Source: Nautilus pompilius
Taxonomy: Eukaryota > Mollusca > Cephalopoda > Nautilida > Nautilidae
Assembly: GCA_018389105.1 (NCBI GenBank)
Contig: JACATO010000604.1
Coordinates: 372,001-436,000 of the forward strand
Direction of reading: 5' to 3'
Length of the DNA stretch: 64,000 bases
Both the position numbers and the translations under genes were made by a program. Each line of letters begins with the position of its first letter. The stretch's first letter is position 1. Positions 12,013 to 24,720 of the stretch are shown here, one piece after another. The notes under the pieces are model-generated. The model was not told the DNA's origin. It ran no database searches and was given only the letters and a program-made list of their open reading frames with translations.

Positions 12013-12131
12013 CATGCACTAATAACTTATGTAAGAGCTACCTGACTGTAAAGGGCACTCTGATTAGACCTCTGTAGCCTTTATGCACTGATAACTTATG
12101 TTAAGGGCAACCTGACTATATAAAGGGTACT
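12013..12131. repeat. Tandem duplication, about 70-bp period
   Basis: CATGCACTAATAACTTATGT at 12013 recurs as TATGCACTGATAACTTATGT at 12082. Each is followed by AGxGCxACCTGACT and TAAAGGG(C/T)ACT. The copies have diverged at several positions. Confidence 0.75.
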
Positions 12132-13875
12132 TGTGTACATATTAGGGTGGGAGGTTTTGGATGTTTTTGTTTTGCATTATTGCGAATTAACTGCCTAGAT
12201 CCAAGAGTGGCCATGTGACTCAAGGTAAAGTACCAGGTGCTACTAGAAAAACCCGATCAGCTAACTATCATCACCAGATTCCAATACCAGTAATCCCCGC
12301 AGCAGTAGCATCATGGGTTTAGTTTTCTCTAGCAGAGTTTGGCACTGTCTACTCATATCTACAAATGCACTGATAGACATAAGAATGACAGAGATGCTTG
12401 CATGCACAAAGAAATTGATAATCTTCATATCTGCATGTAAATGAGCTGTGGATGTTTGACTGAAGAGATGAAGGGAACAGCTATTTAATGAACATTTAAT
12501 AGCTGCTTTCTTTCTCAGCACCCTGTGAAAGCTGTTCTCTGATGTAAAAGGGGAAGGGATGCCATCTGCCATGATTGGACACAGATATTTAGTAAGTAAC
12601 TATCTCGCAGTAAATTACTCAAGAGAGTTGCATTGGATTCTCAAATAACTTTTCCCCTAAATCACTGAAGACATCCAGTTTTATAATTTTTTTTAAAAAA
12701 CAAAAAACTGGGAATGTATCCTTTCGATTGATCCCTACCCACTAACAATTGAAAGGAACTCTTAGTCTTTTAGTACCTAACAAATGCAAAAAAAAAAAAT
12801 GTTGCATTGTTAAAGATATTCACACATTGAAGTTGTAAATATTACTTAATGCTCCTTTGTGAAGAGTTTAGCAAAGGTTATCTCTCATTGGTGGCTATTA
12901 ATCTTAAAAGAGTTAAACAGATGTTATAAATGTTAGTCTCTGACAATGTAAAGTTTGATCTACATTTTAAAAAAAAAACACTTGGTTTATATCAATATAT
13001 TCACTAAAATTTTCTCCAAAGTAAAATGCATTAGTAAACGATTATTACAATATGTCAGCAAGTAAAAGATAGCAAGCAAAAAAAAAAAAAATGTCAATAT
13101 TCTGATTAGCCACATGGGACTGGCTGCTCTCTTTTATTGCTTTATGTTATGTATGTAATTTTTTTTTATTTAATATACTGGATTATCTATTGCAGAAGTC
13201 TATATAAAATAAGCAAGCAGCTTTAAAGTTTTCAATGCAGTAAAATGTGTAATCTCTACAATAACTTAGTATTTATAAATTGAAGGAAATTATTCATTGG
13301 AAACCAATTAGTGAATACACCTAGTCAGATTTTACATATATTATGCTCATTTTTTTGTCATTTAAGAAATTGCTGTAAGCCCACTTGTCTCTTGGGAAAT
13401 TTAAAGCTGATAATAGAACCTGTTTATATATGTTATTAATTGGAAGCTTTTTAGCTAGAAACATTTGGTCTTTTTACTTACAAGTGTATAGTACAGAGCT
13501 GGAATGTGTTTTCATATGCGACTATAAGAAATATGTTGATTATAACGAAACAAAATTGAAAAACATTGTGGGAATTCAAGCAAGTGCTCACATACAATTG
13601 CTTCTGAGTTCAGAAGTTAACCTAATTAATGTTGAGGTGCGCACACACCCCTGTATGGCAATAGTTTATGCATTTTAGAAATTGACTAAAAGTAAGTATA
13701 TGAGAATAAACTGGTGTTTAGGTCAAGGGACCTTCAAATATTGTTAGCTGCGGTGGAAAAGGAACCTAGAATTCTACTAATAAGTAGTAGGGGAAAGCCT
13801 GAGACCTTCAGAGGACAGCCAATGGAAAAGGTTGGCACAGCTTAAGCTAAACTGCACAATTGGCCAAGTACAGCA
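12132..13875. other. Non-coding
   Basis: A 103-codon minus-strand ORF (12261-12572) and a 97-codon plus-strand ORF (13385-13678) are present. Neither shows a recognisable domain or splice context. A-tracts occur near 12787, 12968 and 13078. Confidence 0.4.
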
Positions 13876-13902
13876 ACACACACACACACACGCACACGCA
13901 CA
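13876..13902. repeat. (CA)n microsatellite
   Basis: CA repeat with two CG interruptions. Confidence 0.85.
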
Positions 13903-13914
13903 GGACTTAATAGA

Positions 13915-14000
13915 AACTGATCTGAGTTTTCTAGTTTCCTCCCACATCTAAAAAATAGAGTTCAAGTAGTAGGAACTTTCTGCAGTAGGCATGTCCACTT
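13915..14000 (+). mobile_element. Possible SINE body fragment
   Basis: TTTCCTCCCACATCTAAAAA resembles the body of the SINE near 33.26 kb (TTTCTCCCACATCCAAAAAT), and a GTTCAAGTAGTAGGAACTT stretch follows. There is no tRNA head. Weak call. Confidence 0.3.
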
Positions 14001-14154
14001 GGTTTAGAATAAAACAAACTGGTTTCTTCTGTGGATGTCTTATGTGGCACTTTGGCCCACAGGTTTAAAGAACAAGGGCTGAACTACAGCCATGATGGCA
14101 AGTGAGCATGCTGACCAATAGCCTAATATATATATTTTTTTTAAGTAATGGCCA

Positions 14155-14180
14155 TCTCTCTCTCTCTCTCTCTCTCTCTC

Positions 14181-14216
<36 letters not shown>

Positions 14217-14217
14217 T
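14155..14217. repeat. (CT)n microsatellite
   Basis: About 63 bp of CT with two interruptions. Confidence 0.9.
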
Positions 14218-16085
14218 TCATTGAATGAAATTTGAATAATATATAATGTTATGCAGAGCTGTTTTTTTTTTTTTTTAATTTTTTGGTTAGTCTAAATTGA
14301 TAACATGTCAGAAGCATTGAAGGCTTAAAGCACTGGTTTGCAGTAGACCTACAACAATTCACCCCTGCTCTGATGAATCATGATACACCTTGCTATGATA
14401 TGCTTATCGTATTGTGGGCAAGATATTGTGATACTGACAGTAGATCTTATTAGCCAAGCGTTAAATTCTATACAGGAGAAAAGTAATCTATACACGTGAA
14501 CTGAAAACTGACTGTTTAGAAAATATGGCCATCATGTACTTGGGCCAATAAACTAACCCAGCTATACAATCACCTGCAGGCACAAAATCATTTGCTTTTG
14601 ATTGGTGCTTGTTCTCTCAGCACTTTATGATACCTCATTTATTTCAGTTTAAAGCACAAACAGCAAGGTTGAGTAATCAGATGTCTGCTGTATAGGATCC
14701 TGAGTCATGATTTGAGATTTATGTAGTGGAATGTAATTTTTCATCTTTATGCCTACTACACCTTATATTTTTTTGTTCATGTCGCAACATGCGGTGCTAT
14801 GTTCCATTGATGATATCATGTTCCACTATACTGATGGGGAACTGACCCGTTGATTTCATGTCAGTGGCTTCCATACTAGGACTTGGACCATATAAGTGTC
14901 CCTGCATCTGCCAGGCATGGAGCATGGCAAGAGAAGATGAATGTGCTTCATGGGACATTCTGCTGAGAACACCACTAGATCAAGAGTGGATTTTCTCTGA
15001 AAATCCTACAGAAATGGAAATCTGACCAGTGTCCTACAGGTCCACAGTTTGGAAATACTTTTCTGATTTAAAGAAATCTAACCCTAACCCTAATCACTCA
15101 GCTTATTTGATTTATGCTCATTTGTGGGGGGGGGGGGAATAAGAGTTAATTGAAAAAGTAAAATTAAAAAATTTGTTTTCAGCTTCACGGACTCGTCAGT
15201 AACACAGCTGAGCTGGCTAAGTATTGTGCTGCATTTTCAATCTTTATTTTCTCGTCAAATTTCTAAGACTGATTAAGATTGATCACAATCTCAAAGATGA
15301 TAGAAACTACATTTAGGAACTCCCATTTTTTCTTTCTTTCAAACTTGGTGGGCAGATGGGAAATCAGGAGATAAATTTTTATAATTTTTTTTTTTTTCTT
15401 CCCCTTAACTCAACAAATGTCAGTAGATGGTAGCACTGTGTGGACATATGTGTTCTGGTAGTTTCCATCGTGGTTCGCTGTTAGCAGGCTCTGCGTCCAA
15501 AAGCGTCCAGCACGAAATAAGATGCTGTCAGGGAAAAGAAGAAACTAGGGATTTAAACAGGGAGCCATTTCGTCATGGTTTGCTTCGAAAGCATTATCCA
15601 CACTGATGGGCGTTCTTGTGATATTCCCTGTAGTGTGAGTCAATTGCTAATGTCTGTCAGAGCAAATTTGATGAGACTGTCAGGAAATATCACCTAGCTG
15701 CTTGAACTCCAACTACAACAAAGAACTCTCAAATGTTACTACTATACATACATATATATATTTAGCACTGGTTTGTTAAAATGTTGCTCAAAACATTTTT
15801 CATGCAATAAGATTCCACTGATGGCCAGCCACAAAATGGAACAGGAGAAATACATTGTTTGGATGATGATGATGATGATCACAAAGTTATTTCTATTGGG
15901 TTCAGCTTTGGCTGGTATCTGTTTTCACACATTGTGTTGTCGGGGAGAGAGCATGGCACATTTTTCTCTCTCGCTTGCTACCTCGATGGCAAGGAATGGC
16001 CAGAGAACAGTGGCAGGTATCTTCATGCATTAGCACCGAATGCACTGGAATGGAAAGCTGCTGATGTAAACAGCCTTGCCCCCCC
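14218..16085. other. Non-coding; short telomere-like run
   Basis: 15078-15093 holds two and a half (CCCTAA) units, too short to be a telomeric array. A GAT trinucleotide run lies at 15861-15879. No gene is supported. Confidence 0.45.
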
Positions 16086-16138
16086 TCACACACACACACA
16101 CACACACACGTGCATGCACACGCATGCACGCAGCATGC
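16086..16138. repeat. (CA)n microsatellite with CATG/CACG extension
   Basis: Pure CA to about 16109, then a degenerate TGCATGCACACGCATGCACG purine-pyrimidine tract. Confidence 0.85.
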
Positions 16139-16279
16139 ACATTGTATTTTTATCTGCTTGCACTGGCTGCCCTTTGTCAGTTCACATGGCGAGCTTCCAC
16201 ACCTTTGTGGAAAAAAAACAGAAAGGATGTTGGACAGCTAAGTCAAATTCCTGTAGTAGTTAAACTGGGCCAAGTGTAA

Positions 16280-19200
16280 TGGCCTCATCAGATGGATTTC
16301 CCACAGCCACACAATGAAGCCAGCAGTTCTTATGACTGATACCGAATCTTTACCTTTTTTAGAAAAGGGGGGGTTATATTAAATATTACTGATAAAAGTT
16401 AATCACATCAAAATTAATCTGAACTTTTTTCTTTTCTTTTTTTTCATTTTCAGCCAGTAACATTTCAGTCCTAGATTCCCAACTTGGAAATTTTAACTCC
16501 ATGGTGGAAAATAGGGGAGGGGGTGACCTGAAACTAGATCTGTAAGGCAGCAGGAAAGTTATCAGACTATGAGAGAGGTTTGTCCAAGCATAAGACCATC
16601 CTGTTATCAGTGCTCATTTGGTTAATAAACCTGGCTGTTAGCTTTCTTTAAAAAAAAAAAAAAAATTAACAGTAGCGTTCTTACATATGCTTACACTATT
16701 TGCCAAAAGCAGTTGTACACCAAAGTTTACACTGTTTAAATGTGTATCGCTACTATGTACAATTTGATTCCAATGCTAAGTATTTTTTTAGCTCTCCAAG
16801 TGAAAGTAGAAATTGTAACATCGGAGCTTCTTGATAGCCTGGCTACCGTCAGGTTAGGTGTTTGAAAAGTATGTGAAGTTTCAGTTTTCCTAAAATTCCC
16901 TTAAAGTTAGCAAGAGGTGGATAAGTTTGGGCAAAAGTTGATTTTTATTTATGGAACAATTTTTTTTTTTAACAGATTAAACTTTCTAATCACTAAGATT
17001 CTTAAAAAAACAAACAAAAAAAAAACATGCATTTCACGCACTTGTTAAACCCGCAGCTTGGTCAGGAGTCTTCATATATTTGGTCTTTTCCGACAGCTGT
17101 GTCAGATTTCAAACAATTATATATTAAATTATTTTTTTGGTTTTATAAGTTATCTAGATGTGTTGCAAAATTTACTGTCTAAAGGAGAATTCCCTCTCGG
17201 GTCCCAGAAGGCTACACACTTTATCCTTATCCCGTCTTTCCTCAGACTTCAGTATCCATTGTAACTCTCCAGATTGATAGTCTAAAACACTGCTGAAATA
17301 TTAAAGTAGACTGACTGCCTTCTATGAAGATGATGCATTGAACTACTGGTCAATGCTTGTTTATTAGTTACTATTGACTCATCTGTGTCCTAGGTTTTGA
17401 TATAATGTCACCTGACTGTTCAGATTCCTTGGCTAATTAGCTGTTTTCTTTTTTTTTAATTCTTCCTTTTTTTTGCCCTATTGTACCCCTTTATATGACA
17501 AGCTAAGACTTGAATTACTTAGCCACACAACTTGGACCCTGATTTCTCCAGTTTTATTGTGGGGGAGGGAGCTTGCTCTGTTGGCCTCATAAACATTACT
17601 ACTTACATCTGGTCTTACTTTACCATTCTTACTATCCATTACAAACTGTTACTCTATTGCGGCCTAGTTACTAGGGTGTTGTGTTTCGGTTTATTGTAGG
17701 CTACAAGAAGGAAGGGGCAGGTTTTTACCAGGTGTTTAAGTTGCACTGGACACATTCTCTTCTCAGGTAATAAATTAACCCTATTTGAACAGATTCCACT
17801 ATTGAAAGACTTTGCATTTCTTTCCCCCCATGCCAAATAATAGTTGGTGTTTTTCATTTGGAATTCAACAATTTCTTACCTTGCCAGCTAGCCTAGCTTC
17901 ATCTCTGTCTGTGGTGGCAGCCTCCTACCCTTCTTCTCAAAGAAGCTCATGTAGCCCTAAATTATGACCTGCTCACCCGAAGATTTTGGTTACAAGATAG
18001 CTAGTTATCACCAGGAATAGTTATGATGTTATTTAAAAAATTATCTTTGAATCATTGTCCAACATACACATGCAAACAAAAAAAAAAAAAAACAATGCTA
18101 GTTTCTTCATTTTTTCACCTTGCACCTACAGTTTCCATGATCTGTCTATGATTTATTAAATGACAAATTGTGTTTTAACACAGCTGAATTTGGCTGCATT
18201 TTTTAAAACCCAAACAAATGGCATTTATAAAGTTTTTTTTTTTTTTGATAAATTTAAATATTGTAACCTAAAAATTCCAGCTGGACAGGCTAAAAGGAAT
18301 CAGTTACACAGTCATGTGTCTCGGAGTCAAGAATGAAGTTCCATGTGTCTGATGAACATTGAGTTGATGCACTTTGGGAAACTGGCTTTTCTGCCCACAA
18401 ATCTAGAAAGCAATGCTTTAATAAGCAGTGTGCATGTAAAAACTTTTTTTCTATTAATACTATTTTGCATTTTAGTTCACAATAAAATTTTGAAAGACTA
18501 GTATTACTATTTATTTGCCTCTGTGATATAGTAGGGAAATATGAATTTATACTGCGCTCAGTGACCTCCAAAGTCATAAAGATGCAAAGATGCCACTGCC
18601 CTTGAGCATAAGATTCTTGGTGTTGTATTTGTAAGCAGTCCATACTGGTCTGCACAGCACTGAACAGCGAGTCAAAACACTTAACAGGGAAACTGTTACT
18701 TTGCTCCTGTCTCCAGTTAGTGCTTTGTATATGTGTAATATTAACAATTATTTATTTTTTTATGATGGTAGCTTTCTTGATTCACAAACTGCGCTTTCCT
18801 GCGTAAGCTGGTGCAGCTAATTTTTTTGTGTGCATACTTCAAAGGGAAATCAAGTCCTTTGAGCTAGGATGAAGGGGTACAGTGTTTGTTGCCAGATAAT
18901 ATCTGAAATGAAATACGCAGATGATTATATGTTTGTTTACTAGAGTGGAAAAATAACAACATGGCATTCATCCCGGGGATTAATGATTAGCTGCTGATGC
19001 AGCAAACTGCATTACAGTTTATGGCAAGAAAGGGCACAGTGGGTTGCCATCACTTTCTGTGTCAGAAGGCCCTACTAGAACTTCATTTTTAGAAGTGAAA
19101 GGAATCTTACATGGCTGGGTAGTGAAGAAGAGTAAGAAGGAAGCACACTGGGAAGGTAGACCAAACTGAGTCAGTCCCCAAAGAAGAATCAAAAGAGGGG

Positions 19201-20282
19201 CACCAAAGTTCACAAAGGCTCTCAGATTAGAGAAATTATAAAAGTATTATAAATCTTAACCCTTTGAAAGTGTGAGGATAGGGGGAGGGTAAATAAAAAT
19301 TATATAGCTAATTCTTTTGCCTGCATGTATTCCATTTCCTATCTTTTTGTCTCATCATTAAAATGGACTTAAGGGAACTGAAATAAGCTTCTGTTTTCTG
19401 ATAAATTAAGGAATTGAGAGTGGGGCACAAAGATGAGAAGGTTTTTCATCTGGTTCACTCAGTGTTCATACTCAACAAGGGCCAATTTTGCATAAGGAGG
19501 GGTGGCTGATAATAAGCTGTGGTGGTAGTCATTTACACTTGTAGAGCTCAACATAAATACAAAATAACAACTGTTTATCAGCCATAATACACACACGCAC
19601 ATGCGCACACGTGCGCACAGCATGCCAAACACATCTACTGTTACATAGCAACTTATTTATTAGTTCAGATTCATGGGGCTGTATTAGACTGAAGCGGATG
19701 TTCTTGAAGCTGGGTGATATGATAGCTTTGTTGAGGTGGCATAAAACATCTGGCTGAAAACCTAAGATGGAAAGAAAGACCCCTTATGGTCCAGTTTACA
19801 CTAACTGCTATCCTTTCTTGTATGATACACCTTTCATTATACCTAATTATTCTCATAGTTTTCAGGACAGCAGTAGTTTTTTTTTTTTTTTTCAGATGTC
19901 AGTATCTTCCTTAACTCTCAAGCAGTTCCCACTATTATTTAGATTCATTTTCCTTTTTAGAAAAATTTATTTTGGCTTTGAACTCAAAGGCGGTATAGCA
20001 GCAAAAACATTCTGTATTTTCATTAAAATCATTTAAGATGAGAAGATTCTTGAAACTTTCTGTTGTTACAGTACTGCCTTACTACAAATGCCACTTTGAT
20101 TTAGCAAACTTGGATGCATTGAGCTTTATTATTTATCTATCTTTTTTTTCTTTTCAAAACACAATTAGTTCATTAAACTGCCTGAAAGTAAGGGATATAC
20201 CAAGGCAACGGCTGATTTGCTTATGAACAATGCCTTTTATTACTTTCTGACCTTTTTTTTTTTAAAATTATTATTCTCATTG
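16280..20282. other. Non-coding
   Basis: AT-rich with A- and T-tracts. ORFs here, including a 121-codon minus ORF at 18290-18655, show no domain. Nothing else is recognised except a mixed CA/CG tract near 19590-19618. Confidence 0.45.
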
Positions 20283-20293
20283 TACATCCTGCC

Positions 20294-20390
20294 TGTGAGT
20301 CATGTGGCTTGCTATGAGCCATCACTGACAATGAATATGTGCAACTACATCCTCATTGCTGTGTCCCAGGGCCCCCAAAAAACAGTTGAT
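20294..20390 (+). mobile_element. Possible SINE relic
   Basis: GCTTGCTATGAGCCATCAC matches GCTCGCTATGAACCATCAC at about 34686, with mostly transition differences in the flanks. TGTGTCCCAGGGCCCCCAAA further on may be the decayed counterpart of TGTATCCTTGGCCAAGAGTA at 34.74 kb, a segment common in tRNA-type SINE bodies. Confidence 0.35.
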
Positions 20391-21661
20391 ATGTGGTAGA
20401 GGTGGTCAGGTCCCTCCCTCCATGATGACAAGTGTAACCAGCATTTCTTCTTTTCTTTTTTCTTTCTTTCAAGTAAACCCCTGCATCTTCCATTTTTTTG
20501 ATTCAGCTGGGTGCTTATAGAGATTCTCAGCCTTCTGGTGAAGAAGAGTAGGTATAAACCATGCCAAGGAGAGGGGAGGGGAGGGAGATATTGTTATCTA
20601 TTGTTATCTAGCGCCGCACAAAGGTTTTGTTATCAAATGTGAGATTATATCATTGTTTACTTTTTCATGTAGCAGGTTAAGTTTAATTTACTTTCACTTT
20701 GTCCTCTCCCCCCCCCCTTTTTTTTTTCATATTTCTTAATCATTTTAGAATTTTTACAAACTGTTGAAATGCAAAAGATTTGGATATTCTCCCATTTTTC
20801 ATGTCTGTAAACTGACATGCAAGAATTAGTATATTTTTATAGTATTATTTAGACCATATAAAAAATCTAAGAGAGATTTTGAAAGTATCAGGTTTTGGGT
20901 CCTCTTCAAATGCTTGGCTGGTGGGGGGAGGGCTTGACAGTTAGCTACTTTTCAACTAACTCTGTCCCTGCCTTGTGGCTTTTCCTCTCTTATCTAAGCA
21001 GCATGTGCCTGTCACACTTCTATCTGTTGTCACCAGGAAATAGATTTTCTCCCATTCCTGGCAGCTCAGGATGCCCACAGTCAGCTGAGGGCTTTTGTGT
21101 CTGCATACATACACAGGTGCTTTCAATTACCCTTCTTCCTAACCAGACTCCAGGTCTCTTGGAATTAATGATCATCAAGATAACCTGTCACAACCAGCAG
21201 TTAATTCCACTCCCCCCCCCTACCTAACAGCTGTTTGGCTTTTCTTTCCTTCAAGTTAATAAACCTCTTCAATAAACAGATAAAGCTAGCAGGCCAAGGA
21301 GCATGACTTATGCCAGGGGGAGACAATCTAGTAAAATTTCTTCTTTTTTTTTTTTTTTGTAGCTTGGCACATGTGGGAAGAGAGGGGGGGAAAGCAAACC
21401 TCTCTTGTTATGTTTGTCTTTTTTAGGCTCTTTTCTCCATTTTCTCTCTTGTCATATTATATCACTGGGCATCATCCTCTCTGAAACCACCTCAGACCAT
21501 GATCCACTGTTAGCCCTTTTTCAGTAACATCTTCTCTACAGGTTTAGGTTTCTTCATGATGTCCACACAAGTGCAGTTTTTGACAATAAATGTAGATAAA
21601 TGTAAAGCTGAAACTCTGATGCTACTGTTGCCATTCTGTGAGGGCTCACCTTTTAAAATCC

Positions 21662-21686
21662 ATGATGATGATGATGATGATGATGA
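21662..21686. repeat. (ATG)n microsatellite
   Basis: About eight uninterrupted units. Confidence 0.9.
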
Positions 21687-22358
21687 GCCAGTTAGCCATT
21701 TAGTTTTAGTAAATTCCTATTCAACCCACCTGGAAGTTTTCCGTAGTTCTGCCAATTTTTTTCTCTATAATCCTTCTAGACAAAAGTGCCCACAGATACT
21801 TAGCTTTTTTAATTAATAGTTTGAAGTAAAAAAAAACAAAAACAAAAAAAGAAGATTACTTTCTGACATAAGATTTCCTGCTTGTATCCAGAATGTTTTT
21901 GCATGTGGAGAAAGAGAGCAGCTGAATGTTTGAAGATGAGATTGGCAGAGCATAAAGAAGGTTTTAATACTGTGAATGTTAATCTAGTTGTCCAGTGAAC
22001 AGGAAGTCTCTCAAATTAGGTAAAGCCCCTCCTTCTGGTCTTCTGTGAGAACCTAATTGCCTTTTAAAGGATGCCAGGCTCTGGAACTATATTGGGCTTT
22101 TCTACCTAGTCATTACTCTATTACTACAAAAACTAAGAAAATAAAGGACGTCTTAGCCTACTGCTGCTCAGGTTGAGCGAGATCCCGGAGATGATCTCCC
22201 TGTTAGTAAGTTTCTTTTAGATGTTTTTTTTTTTTAAAGGTAAAATAAATAGTTTGAAGTGAAAGGTGCCCCCCTATGTAGCTATTGAACTTGCTATTTA
22301 TTTATTTTTTTAATTAAACTTAGATTCGTAGATGGCAACAGAGGAATGTTCATAGCTT

Positions 22359-22380
22359 TGTGTGTGTGTGTGTGTGTGTG
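22359..22380. repeat. (GT)n microsatellite
   Basis: Eleven TG units followed by a T-tract. Confidence 0.9.
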
Positions 22381-23605
22381 TTTTTTTTCTTACATTTTTA
22401 AACAACAAAGGGCCTCTTTAAAATAAAAGTTTTGACAGCATTGTAATATCCCAGATGGTTGGCTTCCATGAATGAACCAGATGAACTTATAGTGGCATCC
22501 AGGAGAAAAAAAGGAGAACAGTGTTGTGGCAGGCAGGCAAGGACAAGGGGGGAGGCAAATGGGGCTGTTTTGTTGAAATAAATGTAAAGTTCTTCCTTGG
22601 AGTTATGGAATGTCAGTGAAGAGTTGTGGAGTTGGCACAGTGGTAACTTCTTGAACAACAGGTCCTGTTTGCTGTTCTCATTAACCACTTGGGCTAGATT
22701 GCCCACACACACAGACTCTCTAAACATCCAGGGTTCACACTGGAAACTGTGGCCCTTTTGTTCTCAAAGAAACTACCCCCACCTTTTCCTGGAAGCCTGA
22801 CTACCACTGTTGACTTGGTCATGAAAACATGCACCAGGGGAGTTTTTCATTTACTTTTTTAAAAATTTTTGTCCCTTTGTCATGTTCTTTGCTGTTTTAA
22901 GTTCCTTGGTGTTATTTGTCCAATGATAAATATGCTCACAAATCCATTCCCTTATTTTTCAATCCCTTAAAGATCAATATGCAGATAGTTCAGCAAACCC
23001 TTTAAGACCCAAGTTCTAATTTTAAAGCACCATTGCATGAAATCTAAACTGAAATGCTATCTCTCAGCAACGGAGAAAATGTTCCCACAATGCAAAACTC
23101 TGTAAGTAGATATACTACTAACAGCAAGGCTGGCTGAAACAGAACGATCACAAGTTCTAGTCTAAATTAAAAGCTGATGGTACAAATGCTGAATTCCAAA
23201 CTGCAGTAACAACTAGTAGTCAGAAGGCAAACAGAGAGTATTGTCTAATGTTTAGTGTAGTATGGTGGCAACTTTTGTAGCATTGTATTATGGGAATGGT
23301 TTCGTAACCACCACCAGGAGATGAAATCCATACATTCCAACTTTAAATGAATAAGAAAAACAATAATCAAAGTGGGTGTGTTAGTATTTTCTGGTAATAA
23401 TAATGACAATAATACTTCCTCAGTAAACTAGCATGAGGTATGTTGTATCTATTTATATTATATATTTAAGTGAATCCTTAATTAGGTTTTTGACATGTTG
23501 ACGAGATAAATATTGGATGTATTATTTAGGTCACTTTGACTGAAAAGCATTTTTAATCAACTGCTATTATGGTTTTTTTGGGGGGTGGACATTTCTTTCC
23601 TTTTT

Positions 23606-23628
23606 CACACACACACACACACACACAG
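23606..23628. repeat. (CA)n microsatellite
   Basis: Uninterrupted CA repeat. Confidence 0.9.
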
Positions 23629-24179
23629 CTTAATTTTTGCCATCTTTTTAGCGCTGATGCTAAATGTTAAACGTACCATTGTGAGATAGACTGGGGATTG
23701 ATTCTCTTTAAGAAGCATCAAAAATGATTTACACTTCTCACATCTTCCTCAGTTATGCAGAACCTTTAAGTGCAACAAGCGGAAGCAGCAGTAGCTTATA
23801 TTTACATAACCACTTGTAGTAGCTCAGGGTCTATCAAAGAGCTCCCATAGAGGAGTCAGTCTCCGAGAAGTACATTGGTCTAAGCAGGAAAGTTAGCCCT
23901 CATATTGTTTTTTTTTTTAACCATCATCCTCTCAATAAAATTCTTTTTTCTTGCAATATCTGCATTCTATCTCTAACCCTTCTTTTATTCTTAGAGAGAA
24001 GGGGGGAAAAAAGCAACTTCCCCGTAAATCGAGGATGCAAACAGTTTTAGCCGGCTCAACAGAATAAGTGTTAAATTTGTGTCCAGTCAGTTTCTTCTTA
24101 AAAAAAAGTCAACACTACTGTTTAGATGTGAGTAGAGTTTCAAGCCCTTTTTGAATGCGCATTTTACTAGAGGGTGTTA

Positions 24180-24720
24180 ACGTGAAATTTGGCTGAAATA
24201 GCACCTCATAATGGTATCTAGACAGGTTTTATTTAAACATTCCCTACGGCATAACACATAACACACTGAGATTTTGTGACTACGTTAATGACACTTTATG
24301 CGACATGAGATATCAGCACACAACAACCAACACTTGAGATATTGTAACTAGAGCATATTTGACTACCTCGACGAACACTACAAAATGTGAGGTATTGGAC
24401 TGCCATATACGGCACTGTAAAACCTGATATTTTTATTATCACATGATATACTAGTAGGAGATATGATAATGCACATTACACTATACAGTATTGAATCATA
24501 ATTATAAACAATCATTGCACGAGTTTTGCAATCTAGGGAACAATGTCAGCAGTGTTACCTTTGGTCACAAAGGTAAATGACAACAACTACAGTATGAAAT
24601 AGTCTATGGCATGGAACATAAGATACCAGCACCACATACGCTACATAATGAGATACCATGTGCACAGCTTGACGTGTACAATGCCATGGTTGATGTTTTG
24701 ATGCAGTAAAAGAGGAAAAG
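24180..24720. repeat. Degenerate interspersed motif block (GAGATAT-like)
   Basis: Composition changes here: few homopolymers and many ACA, TAC and CG steps. Variants of one motif recur irregularly: CACTGAGATTTTGTGAC, CATGAGATATCAGCACA, CTTGAGATATTGTAAC, GTGAGGTATTGGAC, GGAGATATGATAATGCAC, TAAGATACCAGCACCACA and TGAGATACCATGTGCACA. A related motif (GCAAGATATTGTGATAC) lies near 14420. It may be an old satellite or minisatellite decayed beyond easy unit definition. Confidence 0.45.

Larger units (their letters stand above)
20400..24180. other. Non-coding, several simple repeats
   Basis: Contains (ATG)n at 21662-21686, (GT)n at 22359-22380 and (CA)n at 23606-23628. Polypyrimidine stretches lie at 20707-20730 and 21341-21358. 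Six-frame ORFs across these are random. Confidence 0.5.

Noticed and set aside
15078-15093. Telomere-like CCCTAA repeats
   Set aside because: Only two and a half units; expected by chance, as are similar short runs at 30.93 and 38.36 kb.
15773-16263. Overlapping ORFs of up to 134 codons
   Set aside because: They cross a GAT run and a CA repeat; composition reflects the repeats.
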